Shown here: one piece after another, positions 1 through 6,721 of the stretch
How positions within the stretch are numbered: position 1 is the stretch's first letter
Layout: every line of letters begins with the position of its first letter
Assembly (NCBI GenBank): GCA_003164655.1
Contig: PLTW01000140.1
Coordinates: 8,017 to 17,191, forward strand
DNA length: 9,175 nt
Reading direction: 5' to 3'
Source of the DNA: Actinomycetota bacterium
Lineage (GTDB): Bacteria > Actinomycetota > Thermoleophilia > UBA2241
The notes under the pieces: model-generated
Told to the model about the DNA's origin: nothing
The model's input: the letters and a program-made list of their open reading frames with translations, nothing else
The model's database searches: none
Translations under genes and position numbers: made by a program

Positions 1-1641
1 GCCGGCGGGCGGTGCGTCGCCGGCGGGCTCTGCGTCGCGCGCAGACCCCGCGTCGCGGGCCGGCAGCGGCGCGTCGCGATTGAGCCGGTGGTAGAGCTTG
101 CGCAGGCGCTTGTGGATCTCGAGAAAGGCGGCGAAGCGCTCGTCGTAGACGGCGCGGTTGTCCGCCTGCGGCTCGAACACCTCTTCGATGCCCACGAGGC
201 CGGGCAGGTCGGAGAAGGCGATCTTGCCCAGCCCGACGGCCGCGATCCAGGCCGCTCCTCTGGCGTTGGCCTGGATCGCGTCGCGCACCTGACGCACTTC
301 GACGCCGAGCGTGTCGGCGAAGATCTGGCTCCAGACCGCCGACTGCCCGCCGCCGCCGACCAGGTTGACGGCGCTCACCGGCCGGCCCAGGAACTTCTCG
401 ACGGGCTTCATGAGCCAGCGCGTGTTGAGAGCGACGCCCTCGAGGAAGGCGCGCACGATGTCCTCACGCGTGCTGTCGAGCGAGAGGTTGTTGAGGCCGG
501 CGCGCAGAGCGCGGTCGTCGACCGGGGCGCGCTCGCCGTAGATCCAGGGCGTGTAGATCACGCCGTTGCTACCGGCCGGCACCCGCGCCGCCATGCGGTC
601 GAAGATCTTGAAGACGTCGGGCAGGCGCTCCTCGGTGAGCAGCTCGTCCTGGTGGTAGAGGACGTTGTCGCGCAAGAAGGTGAGGTTGCCGCCGGCGGTC
701 GATTGCATCGCCGTCAGCAGCCAGCGGCCGGGCACGGCACAGGGCACCGAGGCGATGCCGGTGAAGATGTCGGTCTTCTTGAAGGGCACGTGGCCGGCCA
801 GCCACGACGACGTGCCGATGTAGAGGTGCATGGCAAAGTCGTCAACGGCGCCCGAGCCGATGGCGGCGGCGGTGTTGTCGATGGCGCCGGCGACCACCGG
901 GGTGGTCGCCGGCAGCCCCAGCGCCGCCGCCGCCGCGCCGTGGAGCGGGCCCAGCACGTCGGTGCACTTGACGATCTCGGGCAGCTTGTCGGCGGCGATG
1001 CCGCAGTCGCGCACAAGGCCGTCATGGTAACGGATGCGGTCGGGGTGGCGGTTGTTGGTCAGCCACGAGGTGAGGATCGAGTCGCTGGTGGCGACGAAGC
1101 GGCCGGTCAGGCGCAGGTTCAGGTAGTCGAGCACGTTCAGAAACTTGTACGTGCGCTCGTAGATCTCGGGAAAGGCGTCGCGTACGAACAGCATGTGGGC
1201 CGCCGGGTCTTTGCCCGTCGGCGACGGCATGCCGCCGGTCAGGGCGATCCAGCGCCGGATGCGCGCCACGCTGAAGCCGGAGTAGTTGACGACGCCGCGG
1301 AACCGGCGCGTGAGCGCCGCCGCGCCGCGCATGTCCATCCAGAGGATGGCGTTCATGAGCGGCCGGCCCTCGCGGTCGACCGGCACCGTGCCCTCGCCCT
1401 GGGTCGAGCAGCAGACGGCGGCGACCTCGCGGGCGGCGGCCGGGCGGCTGCGCAGCAGCCGCCCGGCCGCCGCCACCAGACCCTCCCACCAGTCGTCGGG
1501 CCGCTGCTCGGCGCCGCCGCCGGGCAGTACGTGCAAGGCGACCGGCTCGCTCTCCCAGGCGGCTACCCGGCCTTCCACTGTGATCAGCGCCGCCTTGACA
1601 CCGGACGTGCCCAGATCGACGGCAAGAACGTACCGGCTCAC
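1..1641 (-). CDS. FGGY-family carbohydrate kinase (xylulokinase/gluconokinase-like), C-terminus cut by window edge
   Basis: This is a sugar or polyol kinase of the FGGY family, which transfers phosphate from ATP to a sugar, polyol or sugar acid in the cytoplasm. The N-terminal actin-like fold opens with the phosphate loop AVDLGTSGVKAAL (about residues 7-19). The motif WMDMRG follows in the same domain. The likely catalytic base is Asp255 in GAIDNTAAAIGSG. The second domain carries YGERAPVDD (from Tyr368) and VGGGGQSAVWSQIFAD (from Val428), both classic FGGY signatures. The GTG at 1641 puts the phosphate loop at the usual distance, but its Shine-Dalgarno is poor. The reading frame has no stop down to base 1. 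The kinase fold seems to end near Asn521, and an Ala/Arg/Asp/Pro-rich tail of at least 26 residues follows. The family assignment is secure. The substrate (xylulose, gluconate, erythritol or another polyol) cannot be read from the sequence. Confidence 0.9.
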   Translation of the reverse strand, partial: MSRYVLAVDLGTSGVKAALITVEGRVAAWESEPVALHVLPGGGAEQRPDDWWEGLVAAAGRLLRSRPAAAREVAAVCCSTQGEGTVPVDREGRPLMNAILWMDMRGAAALTRRFRGVVNYSGFSVARIRRWIALTGGMPSPTGKDPAAHMLFVRDAFPEIYERTYKFLNVLDYLNLRLTGRFVATSDSILTSWLTNNRHPDRIRYHDGLVRDCGIAADKLPEIVKCTDVLGPLHGAAAAALGLPATTPVVAGAIDNTAAAIGSGAVDDFAMHLYIGTSSWLAGHVPFKKTDIFTGIASVPCAVPGRWLLTAMQSTAGGNLTFLRDNVLYHQDELLTEERLPDVFKIFDRMAARVPAGSNGVIYTPWIYGERAPVDDRALRAGLNNLSLDSTREDIVRAFLEGVALNTRWLMKPVEKFLGRPVSAVNLVGGGGQSAVWSQIFADTLGVEVRQVRDAIQANARGAAWIAAVGLGKIAFSDLPGLVGIEEVFEPQADNRAVYDERFAAFLEIHKRLRKLYHRLNRDAPLPARDAGSARDAEPAGDAPPAG

Positions 1642-1712
1642 CGGGCCACCAGGCTGCGGCCCGTCTGAGTCACGTGGTTCCCCCTGCGCTTGGCGAGCGT
1701 CGTCACGGCCAT
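1638..1712 (-). other. Possible 24-codon leader ORF overlapping the FGGY kinase start
   Basis: An ATG at 1712 opens a 24-residue basic ORF (begins MAVTTLAKRRGNHV) whose TGA (1640-1638) overlaps the kinase GTG in a GTGA arrangement. A TATGCT box at 1724-1719 lies 6 nt upstream of the ATG, which is where a leaderless transcript would start. The kinase GTG itself has no convincing ribosome binding site, so coupling from this ORF would explain how it is translated. An ORF this short can arise by chance in GC-rich DNA, and I see no homology, so this is a weak call. Confidence 0.2.
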
Positions 1713-1718
1713 GGCGGC

Positions 1719-1724
1719 AGCATA
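1719..1724 (-). promoter_or_regulatory. Candidate -10 box for the FGGY kinase
   Basis: TATGCT on the minus strand (4 of 6 matches to TATAAT) lies 6 nt upstream of an ATG and about 80 nt upstream of the kinase GTG. No recognisable -35 element sits 16-18 nt upstream. The call rests on position and local sequence only. Confidence 0.2.
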
Positions 1725-1894
1725 GCACCGCGCGCCGGGAAGACCGCCGCGTCACCAGCCTGGCTGCCCGCGTACTCCCGCGGCGGCAACCCGCCCACGA
1801 TACCCCGACGGTGAGCGCCCGGCCGTCACAGGTTCCCTCCACCCCGCGGCTCGAGCTCCTCCGTGAGGAAGACGACGCGCGTGGCGCCTTTCTC

Positions 1895-1900
1895 TAGGCT
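1895..1900 (+). promoter_or_regulatory. Candidate -10 box for the membrane-protein gene
   Basis: TAGGCT sits 37 nt upstream of the ATG at 1938. This local stretch is somewhat less GC-rich than its surroundings. There is no clear -35 element, so the call is tentative. Confidence 0.2.
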
Positions 1901-1937
1901 TGTGTCAGGACAGACAGAACCCCACGAGGAGGAGATC

Positions 1938-2534
1938 ATGAGCAGCATCGCAGCTCCACTGGCACAACCCCGGCGCGGCCTCGACATCGGCCTCGCCTTA
2001 AGGCAGGCCGCGCGCCTGTTCGTCAAGGACCTGGCCCCACTGATCGTCGCCGCGCTGATCGCCGCGGCGCTCAGCGTCGTGACCCTCGGCGTTCTCGCCG
2101 GACCGCTGTTCGCCGGTCTCTACGGCATGGTGATCGCCAGGGTGAGAGACGGCCGGCAACCCGAAGTCGGTGACGTCTTTGCCGGACTGCAGCGCTTCTG
2201 GTCGTACTTCGCGGCCGCTCTGGTGCTCGTCCTGCTCGTCGGGCTGGCGTCGCTCACGATCGTCGGCGGCTTCGTGCTGGCGACCATCTGGCTCTACGTG
2301 TTTCCGTTGATGGTCGACCGCGGCCTCAGCCTGGGTGAAGCGCTGAAGGCCAGCAAGGACCTGGTCATGCGCACCGGCTTCTGGGAGCATCTCGCGCTGG
2401 TCGTCGTGCTCTTCGTCGTGGCCTCGGTCGCCAACGGCGCGCTCGCCGTTCTCGCGGTGCCGTTCATCGTTGTCGCCGTCACGGCCGCCTACTTCCTGGC
2501 CGACGCCAGGCAGGACGTGCTCGAAAGGGCGTAA
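1938..2534 (+). CDS. Small polytopic membrane protein, function unknown
   Basis: The product is a 198-residue integral membrane protein. Hydrophobic stretches lie at about residues 33-67, 90-126 and 151-187, enough for four to six membrane passes. Short charged loops (VRDGRQPEVGD, DRGLSLGEALKASKD) separate them. The PLMVDRGLSLGEALKASKDLV stretch resembles the conserved loop of small DUF975/DUF4013-like or GDPD-membrane-domain-like proteins, but this is a weak resemblance with no implied activity. The start at 1938 is chosen because GAGGAGGAG (1926-1933) lies just upstream at good spacing. An in-frame ATG at 1863 would add 25 non-hydrophobic residues with no ribosome binding site. There is no signal peptide. 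The gene is followed by a strong hairpin, so it is probably a single-gene transcript. Its role is unknown. Confidence 0.8.
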   Translation: MSSIAAPLAQPRRGLDIGLALRQAARLFVKDLAPLIVAALIAAALSVVTLGVLAGPLFAGLYGMVIARVRDGRQPEVGDVFAGLQRFWSYFAAALVLVLLVGLASLTIVGGFVLATIWLYVFPLMVDRGLSLGEALKASKDLVMRTGFWEHLALVVVLFVVASVANGALAVLAVPFIVVAVTAAYFLADARQDVLERA

Positions 2535-2552
2535 CGAAAGAGACGGATCGCT

Positions 2553-2599
2553 GCGGCGGCGGGCGGGGAGGTGCGTCGCACCTCCCCGCCCGCCGCCGC
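2553..2599 (+). terminator. Perfect 23-bp inverted repeat, probable transcription terminator
   Basis: Bases 2553-2575 are the exact reverse complement of 2577-2599, with a single T between them. In RNA this would fold as a 20-22 bp, almost all-GC stem with a 3-5 nt loop. It begins 18 nt after the membrane-protein stop, which fits a terminator. No T-run follows, as is common for hairpins in high-GC actinobacteria. It also ends close upstream of the nitroreductase gene, so it could instead insulate or attenuate that gene. Confidence 0.6.
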
Positions 2600-2601
2600 T
2601 G

Positions 2602-2607
2602 TAGCAT
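2602..2607 (+). promoter_or_regulatory. Candidate -10 box for the nitroreductase gene
   Basis: TAGCAT lies two bases beyond the hairpin and 37 nt upstream of the ATG at 2645. The matching -35 position would fall inside the right arm of the hairpin and shows no consensus. The call is weak and rests on position. Confidence 0.2.
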
Positions 2608-2644
2608 GGGCGCTGACGCACGAACGAGCGCGAGGAGGCCACAG

Positions 2645-3418
2645 ATGACACCTGCCAACCAGACCACCGAGCTCATGAACGCTCGCTGCTCGACGCGCTC
2701 CTACGCCCCAACGCCCCTACGCGACGACGAGAAGCAGGCCATCCTCCACACCGCGATGCGCGCACCCACGGCCGGCAACATGCTGCTGTACTCCATCATC
2801 GAGATCGACGATCAGACGATCAAAGACAGGCTCGCCGAGACCTGCGACCACCAGCCGTTCATTGCCAAAGCGCCCTGGGTACTCCTCTTTGTGGCCGACC
2901 TGCAGAAGTGGATGGACCTCTTTGCGGCCTCGGGGCTCGATCGCCTCGACGGCGTGCCGCACGGCGTCACGCCGGGCCCCGGCGAGCTCATGCTGGCGTG
3001 TTGCGACGCCGTCATCGCCGCCCAGAACGCGGTGATCGCGGCCGAGTCGCTGGGCATCGGCTCGTGCTACATCGGCGACATCCTGGAGCTCGGTGAGACC
3101 CATGCGGAGCTGCTCCACCTGCCACGTTACACGTTCCCCGTCACGATGCTCTGCCTTGGCAGGCCGAAGGCGCGGCCGCACATTGTCGAGCGCTACGAGA
3201 AGCACGTGGTCCACAGAAACGGCTACCATCGCCTGAGTGACGCGGAGCTGCGCGAAGCCTCGGGCGACCTCGACCGCCTGTACGGCGCCCCCGGTTTTGG
3301 CGGTTACGACAACTACGCACAGGAGATCTACGCTCGCAAGTTCGCGACCGACTTTGCGGCCGAGGCCAACCGCTCAGTGGCGTGGTGGCTCGAGCGCTGG
3401 CGCACGGGGACCGAGTAG
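2645..3418 (+). CDS. Nitroreductase-family FMN-dependent oxidoreductase
   Basis: This 257-residue flavoprotein belongs to the nitroreductase superfamily, whose members usually form dimers, bind FMN and use NAD(P)H to reduce nitroaromatics, quinones or other acceptors in the cytoplasm. The N-terminal FMN-phosphate motif is visible as RCSTRSY (Arg14-Tyr20). APTAGNMLLYS (residues 40-50) follows at the second flavin contact. The central helix-turn AAESLGIGSCYIGDI (around 131-145) and the LCLGRPKARP segment are typical of the NfsA/FRP-like branch. About 50 extra residues at the C-terminus, rich in Trp and Tyr, may form the arm that wraps the partner subunit. The start at 2645 follows GAGGAGG (2632-2638) at 6-nt spacing. 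An ATG at 2606 in the same frame lacks a ribosome binding site and overlaps the candidate -10. The physiological substrate is unknown. The gene is convergent with glpD. Confidence 0.88.
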   Translation: MTPANQTTELMNARCSTRSYAPTPLRDDEKQAILHTAMRAPTAGNMLLYSIIEIDDQTIKDRLAETCDHQPFIAKAPWVLLFVADLQKWMDLFAASGLDRLDGVPHGVTPGPGELMLACCDAVIAAQNAVIAAESLGIGSCYIGDILELGETHAELLHLPRYTFPVTMLCLGRPKARPHIVERYEKHVVHRNGYHRLSDAELREASGDLDRLYGAPGFGGYDNYAQEIYARKFATDFAAEANRSVAWWLERWRTGTE

Positions 3419-3475
3419 GACAAGGCCGCCGCTGCACACTGGGGGCGGATCTCCTTCGCCGCCTGCCGAGCCCTC

Positions 3476-5236
3476 CTACTTCGTTGTCGAGTGCAGCGTG
3501 GCGGACGGCGACTCGTCCGCGGTCGGCAGCAGTCGCAGATCGCGCACGACCGCCCGGACGGCGTCGGAAGCGGCATCGTCGGGCATGGATTCGGCCTCGA
3601 GCTCGGCCGCCAGGCGCGCCCGGTAGTGGGCGATCTCCTGGGCGATCGTGGCCTCGTCCCACCCCAGGATGGGAGCCATCAGCCGGGCCACGGGGTCGAC
3701 GGCCTCGCGGCCGCGGTCGGCCACTTCGAATGAGATGTGCGTGCGTCGGGTCAGAACGTCGTCCACGTGCAGAGCGCCTTCGTGTGAGACCGCGTAGCGG
3801 ACCTCCGCGGCCAGATACTCTCCGGCTCCGGGCAGCGGCCTGCCCAGGGCCGGGTCAGCGGCGATCACGTCGAGCACTTCGCGGGCCAGCGACCCCCAGC
3901 GCTCGATCAGGCGCCGGACCTGGCCGGTCTCGAGGCCGGCGGCCCCGGGATGCACGGCGGCGCGCGAGCCGGCCGCCGACAGCCCCACCGCGCCCAGCAG
4001 CGGGATATCGGCGGTCCGACTGGCTTCGGCTTTGAACGTGAGCTCCCGCACGGCGACGTCGACCGCATCGACCGCCATGATGCGATAGGTCGTGTACTTG
4101 CCACCGGCTACGCTGACAAAGCCGGGCGCGCCGCGCCGCACCTCGTGGTTGCGCGAGACCTTGGTCGTGTCCTTGCCGCCGGTGCTCACCAGAGGGCGCA
4201 GGCCCGCGTACACGCCGACGATGTCGGCGCGCGTCAGGGGTCGGTCGAGCACGCCGTTGACCTGGTCGAGAAGGTACTCGATGTCAGCACTGTTGGCGGC
4301 GGGATGGTCGAGGTCGAACGCCCAGTCGGTGTCGGTCGTGCCGATGATCCAGTGCTCCCCCCACGGGAGCACGAAGAGCACGCTCTTCTCGGTCGGCAGG
4401 ATCAGCGCGTACTTCGATTCGATACGGTCTTTGGCAACGACGATGTGGATGCCCTTCGCCGGCCGCACCATCATCGTCTGCTTTGCCGCCCCGTCCAGAC
4501 GCTCGATCTCAGATGTCCAGACACCGCTTGCGTTGATCACGACGCCCGCCCGCAGGTCGAGCTCCCGGCCCGACTCCACGTCCTGGACTCGCGCCCCCGT
4601 GACGCGCTCGCCCTCGCGGAGCATGGCGGTGGCGCTCACGCCGGCGGCGCAGACGGCTCCGTAGGCCGCCGCCGTCCGTACCAGCGCCACGACGAAGCGC
4701 GAGTCGTCCATCTGGGCGTCGTAGTAACGAATGCCTCCGCAGAATGCGTCTTCGCGCAGCCCCGGCACGTCACGCAGGCACGTCGTCTTCGACAGATGGC
4801 GGTGGCGCGGGACCGCCGAATGCAGCCCGGCAAGCGCGTCGTACAGGAACAGCCCCGATCCCATGTAGAAGCGGTCCCAGACGCGGCGCTTCAGCGGAAA
4901 GAGGAACGGCGTCGCTCTCACGAGGTGTGGGGCGATCTTCTTGAGCAACAGACGGCGTTCGTGGAGCGCTTCGCGCACCAGGCCGACGTCGAAGTTCTCG
5001 AGGTACCGCAGCCCGCCGTGAATGAGCTTGCTCGAACGACTCGAGGTCCCGGCGGCAAAGTCGCGCTTCTCGACCAGGGCCACCGACAGGCCGCGGCTGG
5101 CCGCGTCGAGAGCGACGCCGCAGCCGGTCACGCCGCCGCCGATCACCAAAACATCGAAGACCTCGGAAGCGAAGCGTGCCAATGCCCGTTCCCGAGCCTC
5201 GGGACCCAAGCGCGCCCCACGTGTGTCAACTGCCAC
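3476..5236 (-). CDS. glpD: FAD-dependent glycerol-3-phosphate dehydrogenase (GlpD-type)
   Basis: GlpD oxidises sn-glycerol-3-phosphate to dihydroxyacetone phosphate at the inner face of the membrane and passes electrons through FAD to quinone. The dinucleotide-binding motif VIGGGVTGCG is at residues 31-40. The GlpD signature GTSSRSSKLIHGGLRYLE follows at 63-80. Further on come GLRPLV, GGKYTTYR and the C-terminal DAO-type domain (VDDVLTRRTHISF). At 586 residues it matches actinobacterial GlpD lengths. I chose the GTG at 5236 because GGAGG (5248-5244) lies 7 nt upstream. The alternative GTG at 5281 adds 15 residues and overlaps the regulator's stop codon as GTGA. It is the last gene of the five-gene operon. 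EryB-type erythritol-phosphate dehydrogenases share this fold, so a longer polyol phosphate is possible given the neighbours. There is no truncation or missing motif. Confidence 0.9.
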   Translation of the reverse strand: MAVDTRGARLGPEARERALARFASEVFDVLVIGGGVTGCGVALDAASRGLSVALVEKRDFAAGTSSRSSKLIHGGLRYLENFDVGLVREALHERRLLLKKIAPHLVRATPFLFPLKRRVWDRFYMGSGLFLYDALAGLHSAVPRHRHLSKTTCLRDVPGLREDAFCGGIRYYDAQMDDSRFVVALVRTAAAYGAVCAAGVSATAMLREGERVTGARVQDVESGRELDLRAGVVINASGVWTSEIERLDGAAKQTMMVRPAKGIHIVVAKDRIESKYALILPTEKSVLFVLPWGEHWIIGTTDTDWAFDLDHPAANSADIEYLLDQVNGVLDRPLTRADIVGVYAGLRPLVSTGGKDTTKVSRNHEVRRGAPGFVSVAGGKYTTYRIMAVDAVDVAVRELTFKAEASRTADIPLLGAVGLSAAGSRAAVHPGAAGLETGQVRRLIERWGSLAREVLDVIAADPALGRPLPGAGEYLAAEVRYAVSHEGALHVDDVLTRRTHISFEVADRGREAVDPVARLMAPILGWDEATIAQEIAHYRARLAAELEAESMPDDAASDAVRAVVRDLRLLPTADESPSATLHSTTK

Positions 5237-5243
5237 CGTCCAA

Positions 5244-5248
5244 CCTCC
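5244..5248 (-). promoter_or_regulatory. Ribosome binding site deciding the glpD start
   Basis: GGAGG on the minus strand lies 7 nt upstream of the GTG at 5236. It is a far better ribosome binding site than anything before the GTG at 5281, and it favours the shorter GlpD. Both starts keep the whole FAD domain. Confidence 0.6.
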
Positions 5249-5277
5249 AGACTCCACGCCGCGCGTACCGCGGCGAC

Positions 5278-6042
5278 TCACGCACCGGCATTGCCGGCCG
5301 GTGCGTCACTCATTCGATTCACGCTCAATTCAAAGACGTCGGGCACGTGCCATTCCGAAGAGAGCATCACGGGCCGGCCGAGCTCGTCGAAGTGCACCTG
5401 CTCGATCCTCTGCAGCGGCGAGCCGACGTGCACGTCGAGCAGATGCGCCAGGCGCTCGTCGGCGATCACGGGTCGCAAGGTCGCGAGGGCGCTGCACACC
5501 TCTCTGCGGACCCCGGCGAGCAGCTCGTACAGCGACGAACCGATGGCGCCGTCGGCGGCGTCGCCGAGCAGAGCGGTCGGAATGCGGTCGGTCGAGTAGA
5601 CGACCGGCCGGCCGTCGGCCGTGCGGATACGCTCGACGAACAGCACCGGTTCGCCGGCCGCGATCGCCAGGGCGCCGGCCTCGTCACCGGTCGCCTTGCG
5701 TACGAGGCGGCGGAGCAGCTTGCGGCCCGGCTCCAGACCGGCTTCGCGGATCATGGCCGTGTAGCTCAGATTGGCGTTCAGCGTGTGGCGGTGGCGCGGT
5801 CGCGCCGTCACGAACGTGCCGCTGCCGTGGCGCCGCACCAGATACCCCGCCTCCACGAGCCCGCGCACGGCCTCGCGGATGGTCGCCCTGCTCACCTCGA
5901 AGCGGGCGGCCAGCTCGTCTTCGTTGGGCAGCCGGTCGCCGGCGACGTAGACGTTCGAGTACAGGTCGCCGAGCAGCGCGTCGCGCACGCGGTCGGGCAG
6001 CGTGGGGCGCGGTCGTCTCGTGGTGAGTGGATCCCTAGTCAC
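5278..6042 (-). CDS. GntR-family transcriptional regulator, HutC subfamily with UTRA domain
   Basis: This 254-residue DNA-binding regulator has two domains. The GntR winged helix-turn-helix spans about residues 15-78, with GDRLPNEDELAARFEVSRATIREAVRGL and the wing GYLVRRHGSGTFV. The UTRA effector domain runs from about 95 to 245 and includes SYTAMIREAGLEPGRKL, PVLFVERIRTADGRPV and LQRIEQVHFDELGRPV. UTRA domains usually bind small metabolites, often sugar phosphates, amino sugars or organic acids, and ligand binding releases DNA. The GTG at 6042 has GAGG about 6 nt upstream and overlaps the end of the preceding gene by 8 nt. Its stop overlaps the alternative glpD start. Because it lies inside the operon it probably represses that operon, with an effector that is a pathway intermediate; this is inferred. 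No truncation is seen. Confidence 0.9.
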   Translation of the reverse strand: MTRDPLTTRRPRPTLPDRVRDALLGDLYSNVYVAGDRLPNEDELAARFEVSRATIREAVRGLVEAGYLVRRHGSGTFVTARPRHRHTLNANLSYTAMIREAGLEPGRKLLRRLVRKATGDEAGALAIAAGEPVLFVERIRTADGRPVVYSTDRIPTALLGDAADGAIGSSLYELLAGVRREVCSALATLRPVIADERLAHLLDVHVGSPLQRIEQVHFDELGRPVMLSSEWHVPDVFELSVNRMSDAPAGNAGA

Positions 6043-6721
6043 GTACGGCCTCGGCGCCCGCCGCGATGGTGAGGACTTCGGTGATCTGGCCGGCCAGGCC
6101 CGGGGCGCCGGGCAGACGACCCTCGAAGATCGCGCCGCCGATAGTGAATCCCCAGGCCCCCGCCGCCGCGACCAGACGGACCTGCTCGGCAGTGGCGATC
6201 GAGCCCGCTACGACGACCGGGCCCGCCGACGCATCGACCACCTCGCCGGTCAGGGCGATCGGGTCGACGCTCGGGTGCCGATAGGCGAGCAGGTCGAGAC
6301 CGAAGACGCCCGACAGCGCCGTCAGGTCGCGGGCATCCCTGGCGATCTCGGCGACGCTGCCCAGAAGAACGCTGGGATGGCCTTCGATGCGACCCGGGAA
6401 CGGGCAATACTTGATGCGGCTGCCGTCGAGAATGCGCACACCGTCGGCGGCGTGCGTGCCGCCCAGGACCCAGTCGACGCCGATGTGGCGGGCCGCCTCG
6501 AGTGATGCCAGTTCCGCTTCGCGCGAGGTCGAGACCACTTCGAGCATGACCTCGAGTCCGTCGGCGTGGGCCTTTTCGGCAACAGCGGCGAGCTCATCGG
6601 GGGTGGCGCCGATGTCCTTGAAGCCGATGTAGCGGAGAGCCGTGCCCCGTAGCCGCTCGTAGACCTTGGCGGCATCAGGCACGGTGCTGTCGTTGTGCGT
6701 CAGCATGAAGATGAAGTTCAC
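6035..6721 (-). CDS. TIM-barrel protein of the ribulose-phosphate-binding barrel type, function unassigned
   Basis: I do not recognise the exact family. The 228-residue product has the regular strand-helix alternation of a single (beta/alpha)8 barrel. Likely strands include NFIFMLTH (2-9), YIGFKDIG (31-38), VMLEVVS (58-64), WVLGGTH (84-90), LDLLAYR (142-148), VVVAGSI (169-175) and FTIGGAIF (192-199). The last two resemble the phosphate-gripping ends of ThiE, NanE and HisA/HisF-like barrels, so a phosphorylated substrate is likely. Candidate active-site residues at strand ends are Lys35, Asp36, Glu61, His90 and Arg148. AGGAGG (6734-6729) is 7 nt before the GTG at 6721, which fixes the start. 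The frame stays open far upstream, but that part is antiparallel-free shadow of the phosphatase gene. GTGA overlaps the phosphatase stop. It could be an epimerase, isomerase or aldolase. Confidence 0.75.
   Translation of the reverse strand: MNFIFMLTHNDSTVPDAAKVYERLRGTALRYIGFKDIGATPDELAAVAEKAHADGLEVMLEVVSTSREAELASLEAARHIGVDWVLGGTHAADGVRILDGSRIKYCPFPGRIEGHPSVLLGSVAEIARDARDLTALSGVFGLDLLAYRHPSVDPIALTGEVVDASAGPVVVAGSIATAEQVRLVAAAGAWGFTIGGAIFEGRLPGAPGLAGQITEVLTIAAGAEAVRD

Larger units (their letters stand above)
1642..1937. other. Divergent intergenic region between the kinase and the membrane-protein gene
   Basis: This 296-bp stretch separates the minus-strand kinase from the plus-strand membrane-protein gene, so it should hold two outward promoters. 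I can point only to weak -10-like boxes: TATGCT on the minus strand (1724-1719) and TAGGCT on the plus strand (1895-1900). The longer plus-strand frame that enters this region from upstream of 1938 lacks a good ribosome binding site before that point. I see no RNA gene or strong hairpin, and the palindrome found at the five-gene operon promoter does not recur here. Confidence 0.4.

Noticed and set aside
88..1668. Long plus-strand open frame (526 codons) opposite the FGGY kinase
   Set aside because: It is codon-aligned antisense to the kinase, which has clear family motifs. The plus-strand translation is Arg/Gly/Ala-rich with no recognisable domain, a common artefact of high GC.
3441..3463. 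Hairpin between the convergent nitroreductase and glpD genes as a bidirectional terminator
   Set aside because: Only 5-bp arms (GGCGG/CCGCC) around a 10-nt loop and no T-run. This is too common by chance in such GC-rich DNA.
3950..5599. Long plus-strand open frame (549 codons) opposite glpD and the regulator
   Set aside because: It spans two well-supported minus-strand genes antisense, with no motif and no ribosome binding site. It is a GC-driven shadow.
6035..6721. PcrB/GGGP-synthase-type prenyltransferase (which would imply ether-lipid synthesis with the G1P dehydrogenase)
   Set aside because: The idea is attractive because AraM makes glycerol-1-phosphate, but the barrel's strand motifs do not match what I know of PcrB, and a catabolic regulator and GlpD in the operon argue against lipid synthesis.
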